The position numbers and the translations under genes were made by a program. This document shows positions 8,537-17,692 of a stretch of 64,000 nt of DNA, piece by piece. Source of the stretch: Sphingorhabdus sp. 109 (GTDB lineage: Bacteria; Pseudomonadota; Alphaproteobacteria; Sphingomonadales; Sphingomonadaceae); NCBI RefSeq assembly GCF_902506555.1, contig NZ_LR732707.1:2003565-2067564 (forward strand), written 5' to 3'. Within the stretch, counting starts at the first letter, position 1; each line of letters begins with the position of its first letter. The notes beneath the pieces are model-generated. The model saw only the letters and a program-made list of their open reading frames with translations. It ran no database searches and was not told the origin of the DNA.

Positions 8537-9927
8537 GCGGCACCCGCACCGAAACCGATTCTCTCGGCGAAATTGAAGTGCCAGCCGATGCCTATTGGGG
8601 CGCCCAGACCCAGCGCAGCATCGAAAATTTTCCCTTCCCCCGTCAGGAACGCATGCCGATTCGGCTGATCCATGCGCTGGCTGCGGTCAAACAGGCAGCA
8701 GCGCGGGTCAACGGCATCCATGGCCTCGAACCGGAAATCGCCGCCGCCATCGAAAAAGCCGCCAATGCCGTGCGCACCGGCGAATATGACAATCAATTTC
8801 CGCTGACCATCTGGCAAACCGGGTCCGGCACCCAGTCGAACATGAACGTCAACGAAGTGATCGCCGGTGTCGCCAACGAGGCGATCTACGGCACGCGCGG
8901 CGGCAAATATCCGGTCCATCCGAACGACCATGTCAATCGCGGCCAATCGTCCAACGACAGTTTCCCAACCGCCATGCATGTGGCGGCGGCGCGGGCGCTG
9001 GAAGTCGAGCTGTTCCCGGCGCTCGAGCAATTGCACGATGCCCTTGCCGAAAAGGCGCAGCAGTGGAAATCCATCGTCAAGATCGGCCGCACCCATTTGC
9101 AAGATGCCACACCGCTGACGCTCGGCCAGGAATTTTCCGGCTATGCCGCGCAGCTGGTCGCCGCCCGCGACCGGGTCGAGAGCGTGCTGCCACGATTGTT
9201 GCAGCTGGCGCAAGGCGGCACCGCCGTCGGCACCGGGCTCAATGCGCCAGACAGTTTCGGCGAGCATATCGCCAAGGAAATCTCCAAGATCACCGGCCTG
9301 AAATTCACCTCGGCGCCGAACAAGTTCGCGGAACTGGCCGCACATGACACGATGGTCGAACTGTCCGGCGCACTCAACACGCTGGCGGTGTCGCTGACCA
9401 AGATCGCCAATGATATCCGCCTGCTCGGGTCGGGACCGCGTTCCGGCCTTGGCGAGCTCGACCTGCCGGCCAATGAACCGGGCAGCTCGATCATGCCGGG
9501 CAAGGTCAATCCGACCCAGTGCGAGATGCTGACCATGGTTGCAGCGCAGGTGATCGGCAATCACCAGGCGGTGACCGTCGGCGGACTGCAGGGGCATCTG
9601 GAGCTGAATGTGTTCAAGCCGCTGATCGGCGCCAACGTGCTGCGCTCGATCGAGATAATTTCCATCGGCATGTCGAGCTTTTCCGAACGTTGCGTGGAAG
9701 GTCTGGAGGCTAATGAAGCGCGAATCAGGGAGCTGGTCGATAACTCGCTCATGCTGGTCACCGCCCTCGCCCCGGTAATTGGCTATGACAAGGCGGCGGC
9801 GATTGCCAAATATGCCCACAAGACCGGCCAGACATTGCGCGCATCCGCGCTGGAACTCGGTCTGGTTGACGCAGAAACCTACGATACCCATGTAAGGCCT
9901 GAGAATATGGTCGGAAATCATTCCTGA
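8533..9927 (+). CDS. fumC: Class II fumarate hydratase FumC
   Basis: FumC interconverts fumarate and malate in the TCA cycle without an iron-sulfur cluster. The 464-residue protein shows the fumarase/aspartase superfamily signature [13 protein letters not shown], the [13 protein letters not shown] segment of the active site and [16 protein letters not shown]. Length matches the family. It starts with GTG in the string AAGTGAGC, overlapping the sspB stop by four bases, so the two genes are probably coupled. A 580-residue open frame on the opposite strand is a shadow. Confidence 0.97.
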   Translation: MSGTRTETDSLGEIEVPADAYWGAQTQRSIENFPFPRQERMPIRLIHALAAVKQAAARVNGIHGLEPEIAAAIEKAANAVRTGEYDNQFPLTIWQTGSGTQSNMNVNEVIAGVANEAIYGTRGGKYPVHPNDHVNRGQSSNDSFPTAMHVAAARALEVELFPALEQLHDALAEKAQQWKSIVKIGRTHLQDATPLTLGQEFSGYAAQLVAARDRVESVLPRLLQLAQGGTAVGTGLNAPDSFGEHIAKEISKITGLKFTSAPNKFAELAAHDTMVELSGALNTLAVSLTKIANDIRLLGSGPRSGLGELDLPANEPGSSIMPGKVNPTQCEMLTMVAAQVIGNHQAVTVGGLQGHLELNVFKPLIGANVLRSIEIISIGMSSFSERCVEGLEANEARIRELVDNSLMLVTALAPVIGYDKAAAIAKYAHKTGQTLRASALELGLVDAETYDTHVRPENMVGNHS

Positions 9928-9945
9928 TCCGGGAACAAGAACAAC

Positions 9946-10239
9946 ATGTCGCTCATCAGAAATATATTCACCACCGCAGTGGGATACGAAGCCCGCAAGC
10001 ACACCAAAGGCCACGGTTTGCGCAACTTCGGCCTCGGCATGCTCGCGGCCCGTCTGGCCACCCGGTCCGTCCCCGGCGCGCTGCTGGTCGGCGGGGCGCT
10101 GATCGCGAAAAAGCTCTATGATGACAAGAAAGAGGCGGAAGCCCTGCCCGCATCCGAGGCGGTGATTGATATTGAGGGCAAGCCGGTTCCTGTAGACAGC
10201 GAAACTACGGCAGATCCGGCGCTACGTCTTCCCGGTTAA
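9946..10239 (+). CDS. Small hypothetical protein
   Basis: A 97-residue protein that I do not recognise as a named family. It has a basic N-terminus ([16 protein letters not shown]), a single hydrophobic, Gly/Ala-rich central segment ([15 protein letters not shown]) that may associate with the membrane, and an acidic C-terminus. It follows fumC after 18 bases and is probably cotranscribed with it. Its last 18 bases overlap the 3' end of the convergent DUF2585 gene. Confidence 0.65.
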   Translation: MSLIRNIFTTAVGYEARKHTKGHGLRNFGLGMLAARLATRSVPGALLVGGALIAKKLYDDKKEAEALPASEAVIDIEGKPVPVDSETTADPALRLPG

Positions 10240-10836
10240 CCAGTAGCCGGTGCCAGCTGCCTGCCAATCCTTCACAGCTTCGATCGGTACAGTCAGCATC
10301 AGGATATTGAGCGCGAGATTGTCGCGGATCATATAGCCGGTAAACAGCTCGAAAATCACGGCTATTGTCAGTGTTGCTTTCCAAGGCAGTCGCGAGGCGA
10401 GGAAAAATCCGATGATCATCCACACGATATCGGCCATCGAGTTGATAATGCTGTCCCCCTCATAACCATAGGAAATGGTCGCCTCGCGATAGCGGTCGAT
10501 GATGACGGAGGAGTTTTCCAACACTTCCCACGCGCCCTCCACCAATATTGACAGCGCAAGGATCACGCCAAGCGGGAACAGCTTCGGCAAGCGCTTGCGC
10601 AATAGATGTCCCAGCCCGAAAAAAACAAAACCGTGAATGATATGGCTCATCGAATACCAGTCGGTGAGATGCTGGCTATTTTCCGATGATTGCACCACGC
10701 CCTGCCACAGCTTGACCGTACCGCAGCTACAGATCGGAGGGCGTCCCATGCCAAACAGGATCAGCGCAAAACCGGCAAATAATATGAAGAAGATCAGCGC
10801 GCTGGTTTTGCTGATCCTGAGTGGCCATTTCGTCAT
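10222..10836 (-). CDS. DUF2585 (UPF0314) membrane protein
   Basis: A 204-residue protein with about five hydrophobic helices that matches the alphaproteobacterial DUF2585/UPF0314 family. The signature is the [14 protein letters not shown] segment near residue 32 followed by [16 protein letters not shown], with conserved Cys, Trp and His, and WEVLENS further on. The function is unknown. The ATG at 10836 has a strong ribosome binding site (GGAGGA, five bases upstream), so I prefer it to the longer frame. It stands alone on the minus strand, convergent with the gene before it. Confidence 0.82.
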   Translation of the reverse strand: MTKWPLRISKTSALIFFILFAGFALILFGMGRPPICSCGTVKLWQGVVQSSENSQHLTDWYSMSHIIHGFVFFGLGHLLRKRLPKLFPLGVILALSILVEGAWEVLENSSVIIDRYREATISYGYEGDSIINSMADIVWMIIGFFLASRLPWKATLTIAVIFELFTGYMIRDNLALNILMLTVPIEAVKDWQAAGTGYWLTGKT

Positions 10837-11369
10837 ACAGTTCCTCCAACGCAATGATCGTGAAGGAACAGTTTATTCCTCCAATGCAATGTTGATTGTA
10901 ACTGGCATTAAAGTCGCCGATATTTGGCTATTCGGGGATTGTTACAACTGTCTCCGCAATTGTATATCTGAAACCGACGGGTCAAGAGACGTGAATATCC
11001 ACAAAGGGGATCGTTCGAGCCTGGTTTCTGATCGGACGCACGGCGACAGTTTACCAAAGACACTTGATTGAAGTAACGCCGTTCCGCCGATTCTTCGGCC
11101 GCCAAACCACCCGAAACAAAACTTCCTACATCGGCAACAATCTATCCAACATCACGCAAAATAGCGCCTCCTTGGTCCGAACTTTGACGAACTTTGGACC
11201 AGATTTCGCATTGGAGGCATGGTTTCGAGCTTCTCTGCAATCCATCGCTAATTCCTCACAGCCCAAATTTTGGTGAGAAGAACCTATCCCCGCCAATTGT
11301 AATATTGATCACAACTGACATTGCTGTAAGCTCCATGAGAACCGCCAAAACGAAGCGGCACAGGAGAGC
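10837..11369. other. Intergenic region between DUF2585 and MFS genes
   Basis: This 533-base stretch has no supported gene; the short frames in it (65 and 70 residues) show no family resemblance or good RBS. It is more AT-rich than its surroundings. It contains a 24-base motif seen twice in the same orientation (10885-10908 and 11298-11321) and a partial tandem copy of the DUF2585 leader, with TTCCTCCAACGCAATG at 10841 echoed near 10877. Divergent promoters and operators are likely. Confidence 0.5.
11298..11321 (+). promoter_or_regulatory. Possible operator upstream of the MFS gene
   Basis: TGTAATATTGATCACAACTG followed by ACAT matches the segment at 10885-10908 at about 18 of 24 positions. 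It lies 49 bases before the MFS start codon. A duplicated, AT-rich motif in front of a transporter gene suggests a regulator binding site, but no regulator gene is adjacent. Confidence 0.3.
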
Positions 11370-12653
11370 ATGTTGGCAACCACCGCGCAAACGGGGCAAG
11401 CGCCCCGCAAATTCTTTGGCTGGACCAATGTCGGTCTGTTCTTCTTCATCCAGTTTGCCGCATCCGGCTTTGTCTATTTCGCCTATTCGGTGGTCTTCCC
11501 GGTGATGGTCGAGACGATGGACTGGAACCGCGGCTCCGCCTCCATTGCCCAGTCGGTGGCGCTGATAACGCTTGGCCTGTCCTATCCATTGACCGGCTAT
11601 CTTCTGAACCGGTCGGGGGTCCGCCGGACCATAACAGTCGGGTTGCTGGTCATGCTGGCCGGTTTGCTGCTGCTGGTATTTGCAGTGTCCGATTTATGGC
11701 AGTGGGTTCTGGTATGGGGCGTGGTCATGGGCCTGTCTTTTGGCCTGACCGGCCCGATCTGCGCGCAGACCGCCATGATCAGCTGGTTCAGCGTCAAGCG
11801 ATCGACGACAATCGGCATAGTCATGACCGGTGGCGCGCTCGGCGGCGCGCTGGCACAGCCGGTTCTGGCCGAGATGATGGACCGGTTTGACAGCTGGCGG
11901 GCCGCCTGGGCCATCGCCGCGGCGATGGTCCTCATCGCGCTGGCCGCCACGCGGTTCATCATTAACCGGCCGGCCGATATCGGACAATTCCCGGACAATA
12001 TCGATCCCATAAGCGCAGTCAGTGACGAGCAAGCTCATCACGCGCACCCGAAAACCTATCGCACCGACCATGAATGGACGTTGCGGGAGATCATTCGCAA
12101 ACCGACCCTTTTTCTGATGATGGTGATATCGGTTGGTTATCTGGGCACCTTCTTTGCCTTGCTCAATCATGGCGTTCTGCATCTGACAGACAATGGTCTG
12201 AACGGGATCGAGGCGGCCGCCATATTCGGCCTTCTGATCCTGGGCAGCGGGCTGGCGCGGATTCCGGCCGGCTGGCTTGGCGACCAGTTCGAACTGCGCT
12301 GGACCATATTCGGGTCCATCGCCCTGATGGCGGTAGCGCTCGCGGGATTCTGGCAAGGCCAGAGCATATGGCTCTTGTCGGCCATGGGTATGTTATTCGG
12401 TGCCGGCTATGGCAGTCTGCTGGTGTTGCTCCCCGCGGCGATCGGCAATTATTTCGGCGAGCGCGCCTTTCCCGTGATCAATTCCCTGTTCGCTCCTGTG
12501 GTTCTGCCCTTCGCCGCTGCGGCGCCTGCCGGTGCCGGCTTTGTTTTCGAGGCGACCGGCAGCTACGACTTCGCCTTTGCCGGGGCGATCATCCTGCTCG
12601 CCGCCGGAATGCTCGCCGCTTTCTGCCTCAAGCCACCGGCGACGCCCGTCTAG
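11370..12653 (+). CDS. MFS transporter
   Basis: A 427-residue inner-membrane protein with 12 predicted hydrophobic segments in two halves separated by a polar loop (about residues 205-235, NIDPISAVSDEQAHH). The pattern YPLTGYLLNRSGVRR after TM2 is the MFS loop 2-3 motif, repeated in the second half as ARIPAGWLGDQFELR. It resembles the monocarboxylate/oxalate-formate antiporter-like group, but no substrate can be assigned. The start has a good RBS (CAGGAGAGC then ATG). Its TAG stop lies in a CTAG shared with the convergent AI-2E family gene. Confidence 0.88.
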   Translation: MLATTAQTGQAPRKFFGWTNVGLFFFIQFAASGFVYFAYSVVFPVMVETMDWNRGSASIAQSVALITLGLSYPLTGYLLNRSGVRRTITVGLLVMLAGLLLLVFAVSDLWQWVLVWGVVMGLSFGLTGPICAQTAMISWFSVKRSTTIGIVMTGGALGGALAQPVLAEMMDRFDSWRAAWAIAAAMVLIALAATRFIINRPADIGQFPDNIDPISAVSDEQAHHAHPKTYRTDHEWTLREIIRKPTLFLMMVISVGYLGTFFALLNHGVLHLTDNGLNGIEAAAIFGLLILGSGLARIPAGWLGDQFELRWTIFGSIALMAVALAGFWQGQSIWLLSAMGMLFGAGYGSLLVLLPAAIGNYFGERAFPVINSLFAPVVLPFAAAAPAGAGFVFEATGSYDFAFAGAIILLAAGMLAAFCLKPPATPV

Positions 12654-13768
12654 ATATTACCGTCGCTAGAGAGCAGCGCGGCAATCGGTCTGGTTCCCGG
12701 CCGGCGCGCCAGCACGATCATCAAGATCGTCGTGAACGGAACCGCCAGAATAGCGCCGGGAATGCCCCACAGGCTGCTCCAGATGGCCAGCGAGACCAGC
12801 ACCACCATCGGGCTGAGATTGACCGATTTGCTGAGCATTTTCGGTTCCACGATATTACCGACGATCACCTGCGCCGTGGTCATCAGGCCGGTGGCAATCA
12901 GAGGAATGGTCAGCGTCCCGAACTGGGCCACGGCGAACAGCGCCGGAAAAGCCACGCCGACGAACGAACCGATATAGGGAATATAATTGAGCAGCCCGAT
13001 GATGATCGCCCACAAGGCGGCATATTCCACGCCCAATATCAGCAATATCACCCAGCAGATGACACCGAGGATGATGTTGATCAGCGTCTTGGTTGCCAGA
13101 TAGCTGCCGATATCATGGTTGATCCGGGTGATCATGTTCAGTGTATCGGTCGAATCGCTGTCCGAACCGAAGGCCCGGCGCACCTTTTCGGGAAAGCCGG
13201 TGATCTCGCTGAGCAGGAAGGATGCATATAATATCGTGATGAAGACAAATCCGCCGAAGCTGGTCAGCGAGGACAGCACCGACTGGGCCAGTGCGGCGAT
13301 ATCGATCTCGGTAAAAAATCTCGTGGCAAATTCACGTACCGCTTTGGCGATCGCCTCGGTGCCCCGGTCAAATATCGCCGAGGGCGAAGCCATAAGTTCG
13401 GAAACTTCCGGACGGCCAATCGTCTCGTCTGCCGGCAGCGGGAACCATAGGGCGAACAGATTTTCCAGATTGCGCTGATAGACCGGCAGCGAAGGCACCA
13501 GATTCTGCAGACTGGCCACCAGCATCCGGGTCATGGCAAAAAGCATGGCCAACACGCCAATCAGGGCGAGCGTGGCGCGGAGCCACAAGGGCGTCTGGCC
13601 AAGCCCGGGAATTCGGGCGACAGTGGCGCTGGCGGCATAGAGAATCTGCAGCAGGATGATCGCGGTCACAATCGGCAGGATGATGTCCTGACCCACGTAA
13701 AACAGCCAGCCGATCATGATCGTGATACCGATCGCGTAGAAAATGGTGCTGATACGTCCCTGGATCAT
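12650..13768 (-). CDS. AI-2E family transporter (permease)
   Basis: A 372-residue membrane protein of the AI-2E transporter family (YdiK/TqsA-like). It has three N-terminal hydrophobic helices, a soluble loop (about residues 90-165), then a C-terminal helix bundle. That bundle contains the conserved GLLNYIPYIGSFVG and QVIVGNIVEPKMLSKSVNLSP and ends with WGIPGAILAVP. Members have been linked to autoinducer-2 export or ion transport, and the true substrate is uncertain. It converges with the MFS gene, the two stops sharing CTAG at 12650-12653. Confidence 0.9.
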   Translation of the reverse strand: MIQGRISTIFYAIGITIMIGWLFYVGQDIILPIVTAIILLQILYAASATVARIPGLGQTPLWLRATLALIGVLAMLFAMTRMLVASLQNLVPSLPVYQRNLENLFALWFPLPADETIGRPEVSELMASPSAIFDRGTEAIAKAVREFATRFFTEIDIAALAQSVLSSLTSFGGFVFITILYASFLLSEITGFPEKVRRAFGSDSDSTDTLNMITRINHDIGSYLATKTLINIILGVICWVILLILGVEYAALWAIIIGLLNYIPYIGSFVGVAFPALFAVAQFGTLTIPLIATGLMTTAQVIVGNIVEPKMLSKSVNLSPMVVLVSLAIWSSLWGIPGAILAVPFTTILMIVLARRPGTRPIAALLSSDGNI

Positions 13769-13885
13769 GATTTTTCGATAGCCTTAATCTCCGTGACTGT
13801 CATCAGGATGATTGTGCATCCTGCAGATATAAAACATCGGGACAAGCATCTTGACGCGATGCACACCTATCGGCCAATAGCCGCT

Positions 13886-14554
13886 ATGGCCGACAATATT
13901 GCTTCCCAGAATATCGATAATGATCACCGCGAACTGAACCGCAGAGGACTGCTTTTCGTGCTGTCCTCTCCCTCGGGCGCCGGCAAATCGACATTGGCAA
14001 AGATGTTGCTGGAAGCCGACGACGAGATCGCCATGTCGGTGTCGGTAACAACCCGGCCGAAACGGCCTGGTGAAGAGGATGGCAAGGACTATTATTTCGT
14101 CAGTGGCGACCAGTTCGAGGAAATGGTCGCCGACCATAGCTTCCTTGAATATGCTACGGTATTCGGCAACCGCTATGGCACTCCGTCGGTCCCGGTGAAC
14201 CAGAGTCTGGAAGCCGGACAGGATGTGCTGTTCGATATCGACTGGCAGGGCACACAGCAGCTTTATCAGCGCGCCGGCCAGGATGTGGTGCGGGTGTTCA
14301 TTCTGCCACCCTCGCTCGGGGAATTGCGCAACCGTCTGGAAAGCCGCAACACCGATGCGCCGGAGATCATTGAAAGCCGGATGCAGCGCGCGACCAGCGA
14401 GATCAGCCATTGGGACGGCTATGACTATGTCCTGATCAACGACGATCTCGACGCCTGCTTCACCAAGGTGAAGCAAATTCTTGCCACCGAACGGATGCGA
14501 CGGTCGCGACAAACCGGCCTGATCGGGTTCGTCCGGAACTTGATGGCGGAATAG
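13886..14554 (+). CDS. gmk: Guanylate kinase
   Basis: Gmk phosphorylates GMP to GDP with ATP. The 222-residue protein shows the P-loop SSPSGAGKSTL, the GMP-binding segment SVSVTTRPKRPGEEDGKDYYF and the FLEYATVFGNRYGTP motif. The ATG at 13886 (MADNIASQN) gives family-like length, while the frame also opens 31 codons earlier inside the spacer to the divergent AI-2E gene. The gene ends directly against the stop of the convergent secreted protein, with no intervening base. Confidence 0.95.
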   Translation: MADNIASQNIDNDHRELNRRGLLFVLSSPSGAGKSTLAKMLLEADDEIAMSVSVTTRPKRPGEEDGKDYYFVSGDQFEEMVADHSFLEYATVFGNRYGTPSVPVNQSLEAGQDVLFDIDWQGTQQLYQRAGQDVVRVFILPPSLGELRNRLESRNTDAPEIIESRMQRATSEISHWDGYDYVLINDDLDACFTKVKQILATERMRRSRQTGLIGFVRNLMAE

Positions 14555-15094
14555 TCAGGGCGCTGGCTGCGGCACCTGCCTGACGTAAAGCCCGTCAAAC
14601 ATTGTCGACCAGCTGGCACCATCATCAGTCGACGTCTGCCAGTGCTGTCGGACGCTTCCGTCATCCCGGGCTGTCCAGGTGATGCGGTTAATGACCATGC
14701 CCCTTGCATAATAAAGGGTGTTGCGGTTGGCGAGTACCATCTCACCCTCAGCATTCAGTCCGCCTTCGATAAACAGCGCCGAACCATCCGTCCCCATCCA
14801 GGTCTGGTGCCATTTTTTCTGCGCGGCATCGTAAAAGCTCATGCTCATGCCGGTGTAACCGCTTTTGGTGGTATAATCTTCACGGATAACGCAGCCGCCG
14901 TGATCGCGTGAAATCCGGCTCGACGCCGTCGCCCGGTCCTGTCCGGCTGCGGTAACGTCCCAGACTCCGATCCAGAAATCAAAAGCACGGTGAGCGTCGC
15001 TTAGGCAGGCTTTTACCGACTGGACAGACGCTGGCGCAGGCGTCTGCGCGTGCACAGGTTCAAAAAAAAGGGGATGGCACCAGAAGCGTTGCAA
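14555..15094 (-). CDS. Secreted DUF1579-like protein, start uncertain
   Basis: A protein of about 179 residues whose body resembles the DUF1579-type beta-barrel proteins: AFDFWIGVWDVTA near the front, then paired strands such as YTGMSMSFYDAAQKKWHQTW and GMVINRITWTARDDGSVRQHW. The function is unknown. EPVHAQTPAPA looks like the end of a signal peptide with cleavage after VHA, but the codons before it do not form a good hydrophobic core in this frame. The alternative frame upstream of the eight-base T run (forward 15062-15069) reads LGATVATLLVPSPFF, which would. The start shown is a TTG and may be wrong. Confidence 0.6.
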   Translation of the reverse strand: MQRFWCHPLFFEPVHAQTPAPASVQSVKACLSDAHRAFDFWIGVWDVTAAGQDRATASSRISRDHGGCVIREDYTTKSGYTGMSMSFYDAAQKKWHQTWMGTDGSALFIEGGLNAEGEMVLANRNTLYYARGMVINRITWTARDDGSVRQHWQTSTDDGASWSTMFDGLYVRQVPQPAP

Positions 15095-15469
15095 CGGTTG
15101 CGCCCAATAGGGGGCGGACGCATGATCCGCGAATCCGGAAATAGGAGCTTGCCCATGCGGTAGGCAATATATTCCGGTTCAGCGTTTTGCTTGTCCGCAT
15201 TCCGATACCATCCCCCATTTCAAGCTTCGATGCGACCCGTCAGCATTATGCTTTTCCGGATTCTCACTCAGCTGCCGTCAACATAGCATAGACGCGCCGC
15301 ACCCAGATTGCCGTTCGACCAACGGCATTTGCCGATCGACAAAAGAAAGATGCTTTGGCAAGCTGCGCAAAACGAGGACATTTTGCATTGCATCGATCGG
15401 AAAAGACCGTTGGTTTTCGGTCCCCGAAAGGGTACCAAAGTGGCAATGGCGGATCGCTAAGGGGGTAAT
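15095..15469. other. Intergenic region upstream of the flavoprotein gene
   Basis: This 375-base spacer between divergent genes has no supported coding sequence; the 95-residue minus frame across 15264-15551 is composition-driven and overlaps the next gene. The segment near 15095-15180 may still hold the missing 5' end of the secreted protein if the T run is a frameshift. AAGGGGG at 15458-15464 is the ribosome binding site for the flavoprotein gene. Confidence 0.5.
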
Positions 15470-17518
15470 GTGGCTGAACCACGGGAAATTGATGTTCTGA
15501 TCGTCGGCGGCGGCTTTTCGACCATGCCACTGATCCGCGAACTGGAGGCAAGCGGCATCGGCTGGCTTATGGTGTCTCCGATGCAGCCAATCTGGGAGCA
15601 GCTGGAAACTGCCGGTGCACTCGATTTCGACCTTGTGAGTTCGCTCCAGAGCAGCGTCTACTCCTTCGAACTGGTGGAAATGCTCAGGGAGCAGGGGGAA
15701 AATTTCTCCGATGGATTTCCCACTGCCAAGGAATTTTACGGGATCCACAAAAAATACGCCGCACGTCACGCCGATCACATCTACAATGGCGTCGTCGACA
15801 GCATCGACAATCATGCCGATCACAGCATCGTCCACCTCGAAAGCGGCGAGCAGCTCCGCGCCAAACATGTCGTCGTCGCAACCGCTTTCCGGCGAAGGAT
15901 GAACGCCAATCTCAAGCAGATCACCGTGGATGAGAGCTTTGCCGGCAAAAACGTCGCCATCACTTCGACCGGCGACAGCTCGAACCTGCTGATCGCCAAG
16001 CTGGTTGCTCATGGCGCCAAAGTGCATCTGGTCAGCAACGGTTTCATCATTCTCGACAAGATGTTCGCCACCTTTTCGCCCTTCGACGATGGGCCGCGTT
16101 TCGTCCCGCTCGACCAGCTCGAATGCCACAATTTTTCGGAAGTCAGCAAATGGAGCTATCGCGCCTTCATCGACGGCGGCTATATCCACGGCCTGATCCA
16201 TCACCGCTTTGCCCAGTTGTTCGACCGCAACAGCCTGGGCGTGCGCCACCCCAAGAGCATCCGGCCGCACAAGGACATCCGCCATTTCTTCAAGGCGAAG
16301 GCGCCGGTCGAAAACGGCCATATCGCGATCAAATATTGGCCGATCGATGTCTACAAGCTCTATTGCGAGGAGACGCTGGAACAGAAGATTGCCGATGGCT
16401 ATCTGATCAACGATCTGCCCTTCTTTCTGGAGCATGGCCATGTGAAGCTGTGGGACAAGGCGGCCACAACCATCGATCATGAGGCGATGACGCTCAGCGA
16501 AGACGGCGAAAACGCAAGCTTCGATATGATCATCGACGGCGATCAGGAAATACCCGCAGTACCCGAGATCCGGGCGCATGGCGAAAGCGGAGTGGAAGTC
16601 TTTGCCTACAAGCCGCGCGAACAGTTCATGGGCGTCACGTCACCCGGGCTCCGGAACATCTACACCATCGGTTTCACCCGTCCGTTCACCGGCGGCCTTA
16701 ACAATATCACCGAAATGCAGTGCCTGCTGGTTCACCGGATGATCGCCGATCCGGACTTTCGTAACAGTATCAGGACCAATATCGACCAGCGCATCGCCGA
16801 CTATAACGCGACTTATTATACCAAGCGGCCGGAGAAAAAGACCGACCATCTGGTGTGGTACGGGACCTTCACCGACGAGGTCGCCAAGCTGCTCGACATT
16901 CGCCCGGCCCGCGCCGACATGCCCGGGAAGAAGGGCCTGATGCGCTATTATATGTTCCCCAATAATGTATTCCGCTTCCGCGAAAAGGGCCGATACGCAG
17001 TCGATGGCGTGGACCAACTGATCGAGCATACCTCGAAACAATATCACGACTACAAGGTATTGGCGCTGCTGGTCATCCGCTACCCGTTTTTCGAGCTGCT
17101 CGCGCTCGCCACTATCCTGCTGGCGCCCGTCCCCTGGTGGGTCAAGATTCCAGCAGCGATCATCCACAACCGCCTGCCCTTCACCTCGACGCTGGTCGGA
17201 AAATTCGGCCTGCCGACACGGGAGAGCAAGGCGATATTCAATTATCGCAAGGCGATCAGCTTCCCGGTGCTCGCCTATCCGCTGGTTGCGGCCGCCACGT
17301 GGGCAGCCGCAGGAACGGACGCCGCATTTGCTTTCTCAGCAGGCCTGCTCGCTTATGTCTATGCGATGATTCATCTCGGCACGGCCAAGGGATGGAACCG
17401 CAAATTCTTCTGCGATATGAAGAGCAAAAGGTCGCCGGAGATGGTCAGGTTTTTCGAGAAATATCGGGCGGCCTTTGGGCGGGTCAAGGGGACTCGGGCG
17501 CTGAATGAAACACCCTGA
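15470..17518 (+). CDS. FAD-dependent oxidoreductase-like protein with C-terminal membrane region
   Basis: A 682-residue protein. The N-terminus has a dinucleotide fold, DVLIVGGGFSTMPLIREL. A second Rossmann-like strand near residue 163, VAITSTGDSSNLLIAKL, has serines where GxGxxG would be expected. VVVATAF sits at the place of the ATG motif of flavin monooxygenases, but the FxGxxxH Baeyer-Villiger fingerprint is absent. After about residue 520 come two hydrophobic stretches (about 527-565 and 597-638), a tail not usual in soluble FMO-type enzymes. GTG start with AAGGGGG upstream. The substrate is unknown. Membrane-associated oxidation is an inference. Confidence 0.7.
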   Translation: MAEPREIDVLIVGGGFSTMPLIRELEASGIGWLMVSPMQPIWEQLETAGALDFDLVSSLQSSVYSFELVEMLREQGENFSDGFPTAKEFYGIHKKYAARHADHIYNGVVDSIDNHADHSIVHLESGEQLRAKHVVVATAFRRRMNANLKQITVDESFAGKNVAITSTGDSSNLLIAKLVAHGAKVHLVSNGFIILDKMFATFSPFDDGPRFVPLDQLECHNFSEVSKWSYRAFIDGGYIHGLIHHRFAQLFDRNSLGVRHPKSIRPHKDIRHFFKAKAPVENGHIAIKYWPIDVYKLYCEETLEQKIADGYLINDLPFFLEHGHVKLWDKAATTIDHEAMTLSEDGENASFDMIIDGDQEIPAVPEIRAHGESGVEVFAYKPREQFMGVTSPGLRNIYTIGFTRPFTGGLNNITEMQCLLVHRMIADPDFRNSIRTNIDQRIADYNATYYTKRPEKKTDHLVWYGTFTDEVAKLLDIRPARADMPGKKGLMRYYMFPNNVFRFREKGRYAVDGVDQLIEHTSKQYHDYKVLALLVIRYPFFELLALATILLAPVPWWVKIPAAIIHNRLPFTSTLVGKFGLPTRESKAIFNYRKAISFPVLAYPLVAAATWAAAGTDAAFAFSAGLLAYVYAMIHLGTAKGWNRKFFCDMKSKRSPEMVRFFEKYRAAFGRVKGTRALNETP

Positions 17519-17608
17519 ACGCCATTTTTAGGGGTGAGACGATGAGGACTAGTCGAGAGCAAGTGCCTCGCGACCGGTATATTTGCTCGCACACAACCCT
17601 TGAAAACA

Positions 17609-17623
17609 GAACAAACATTGAAC
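17609..17623 (+). promoter_or_regulatory. LexA/SOS box upstream of uvrA
   Basis: GAAC-N7-GAAC (GAACAAACATTGAAC), read on the other strand as GTTC-N7-GTTC, is the SOS operator known for alphaproteobacterial LexA. It lies 70 bases before the uvrA ATG and within a likely promoter: TTGAAA at 17600-17605 and TATAAC at 17625-17630, a wide 19-base spacing. LexA bound here would block RNA polymerase, so uvrA is probably SOS-inducible. Confidence 0.8.
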
Positions 17624-17692
17624 ATATAACGCGGACCACCCTGTTCTTTTGGCCCGCTGGACTCTCTCCGGCATCTTCTGCAAAGCACGTCC

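Noticed and set aside
8272-10014. A 580-codon minus-strand frame opposite fumC
   Set aside because: FumC has the full fumarase signature on the plus strand; the antisense frame shows no motif and spans parts of three genes.
11064-11276. A 70-residue plus frame in the DUF2585/MFS spacer
   Set aside because: No good RBS, no family resemblance and no conserved pattern; the region reads as regulatory spacer.
15278-16579. A 433-codon minus-strand frame opposite the flavoprotein
   Set aside because: The plus gene has an RBS and a dinucleotide-binding motif; the antisense frame has neither.
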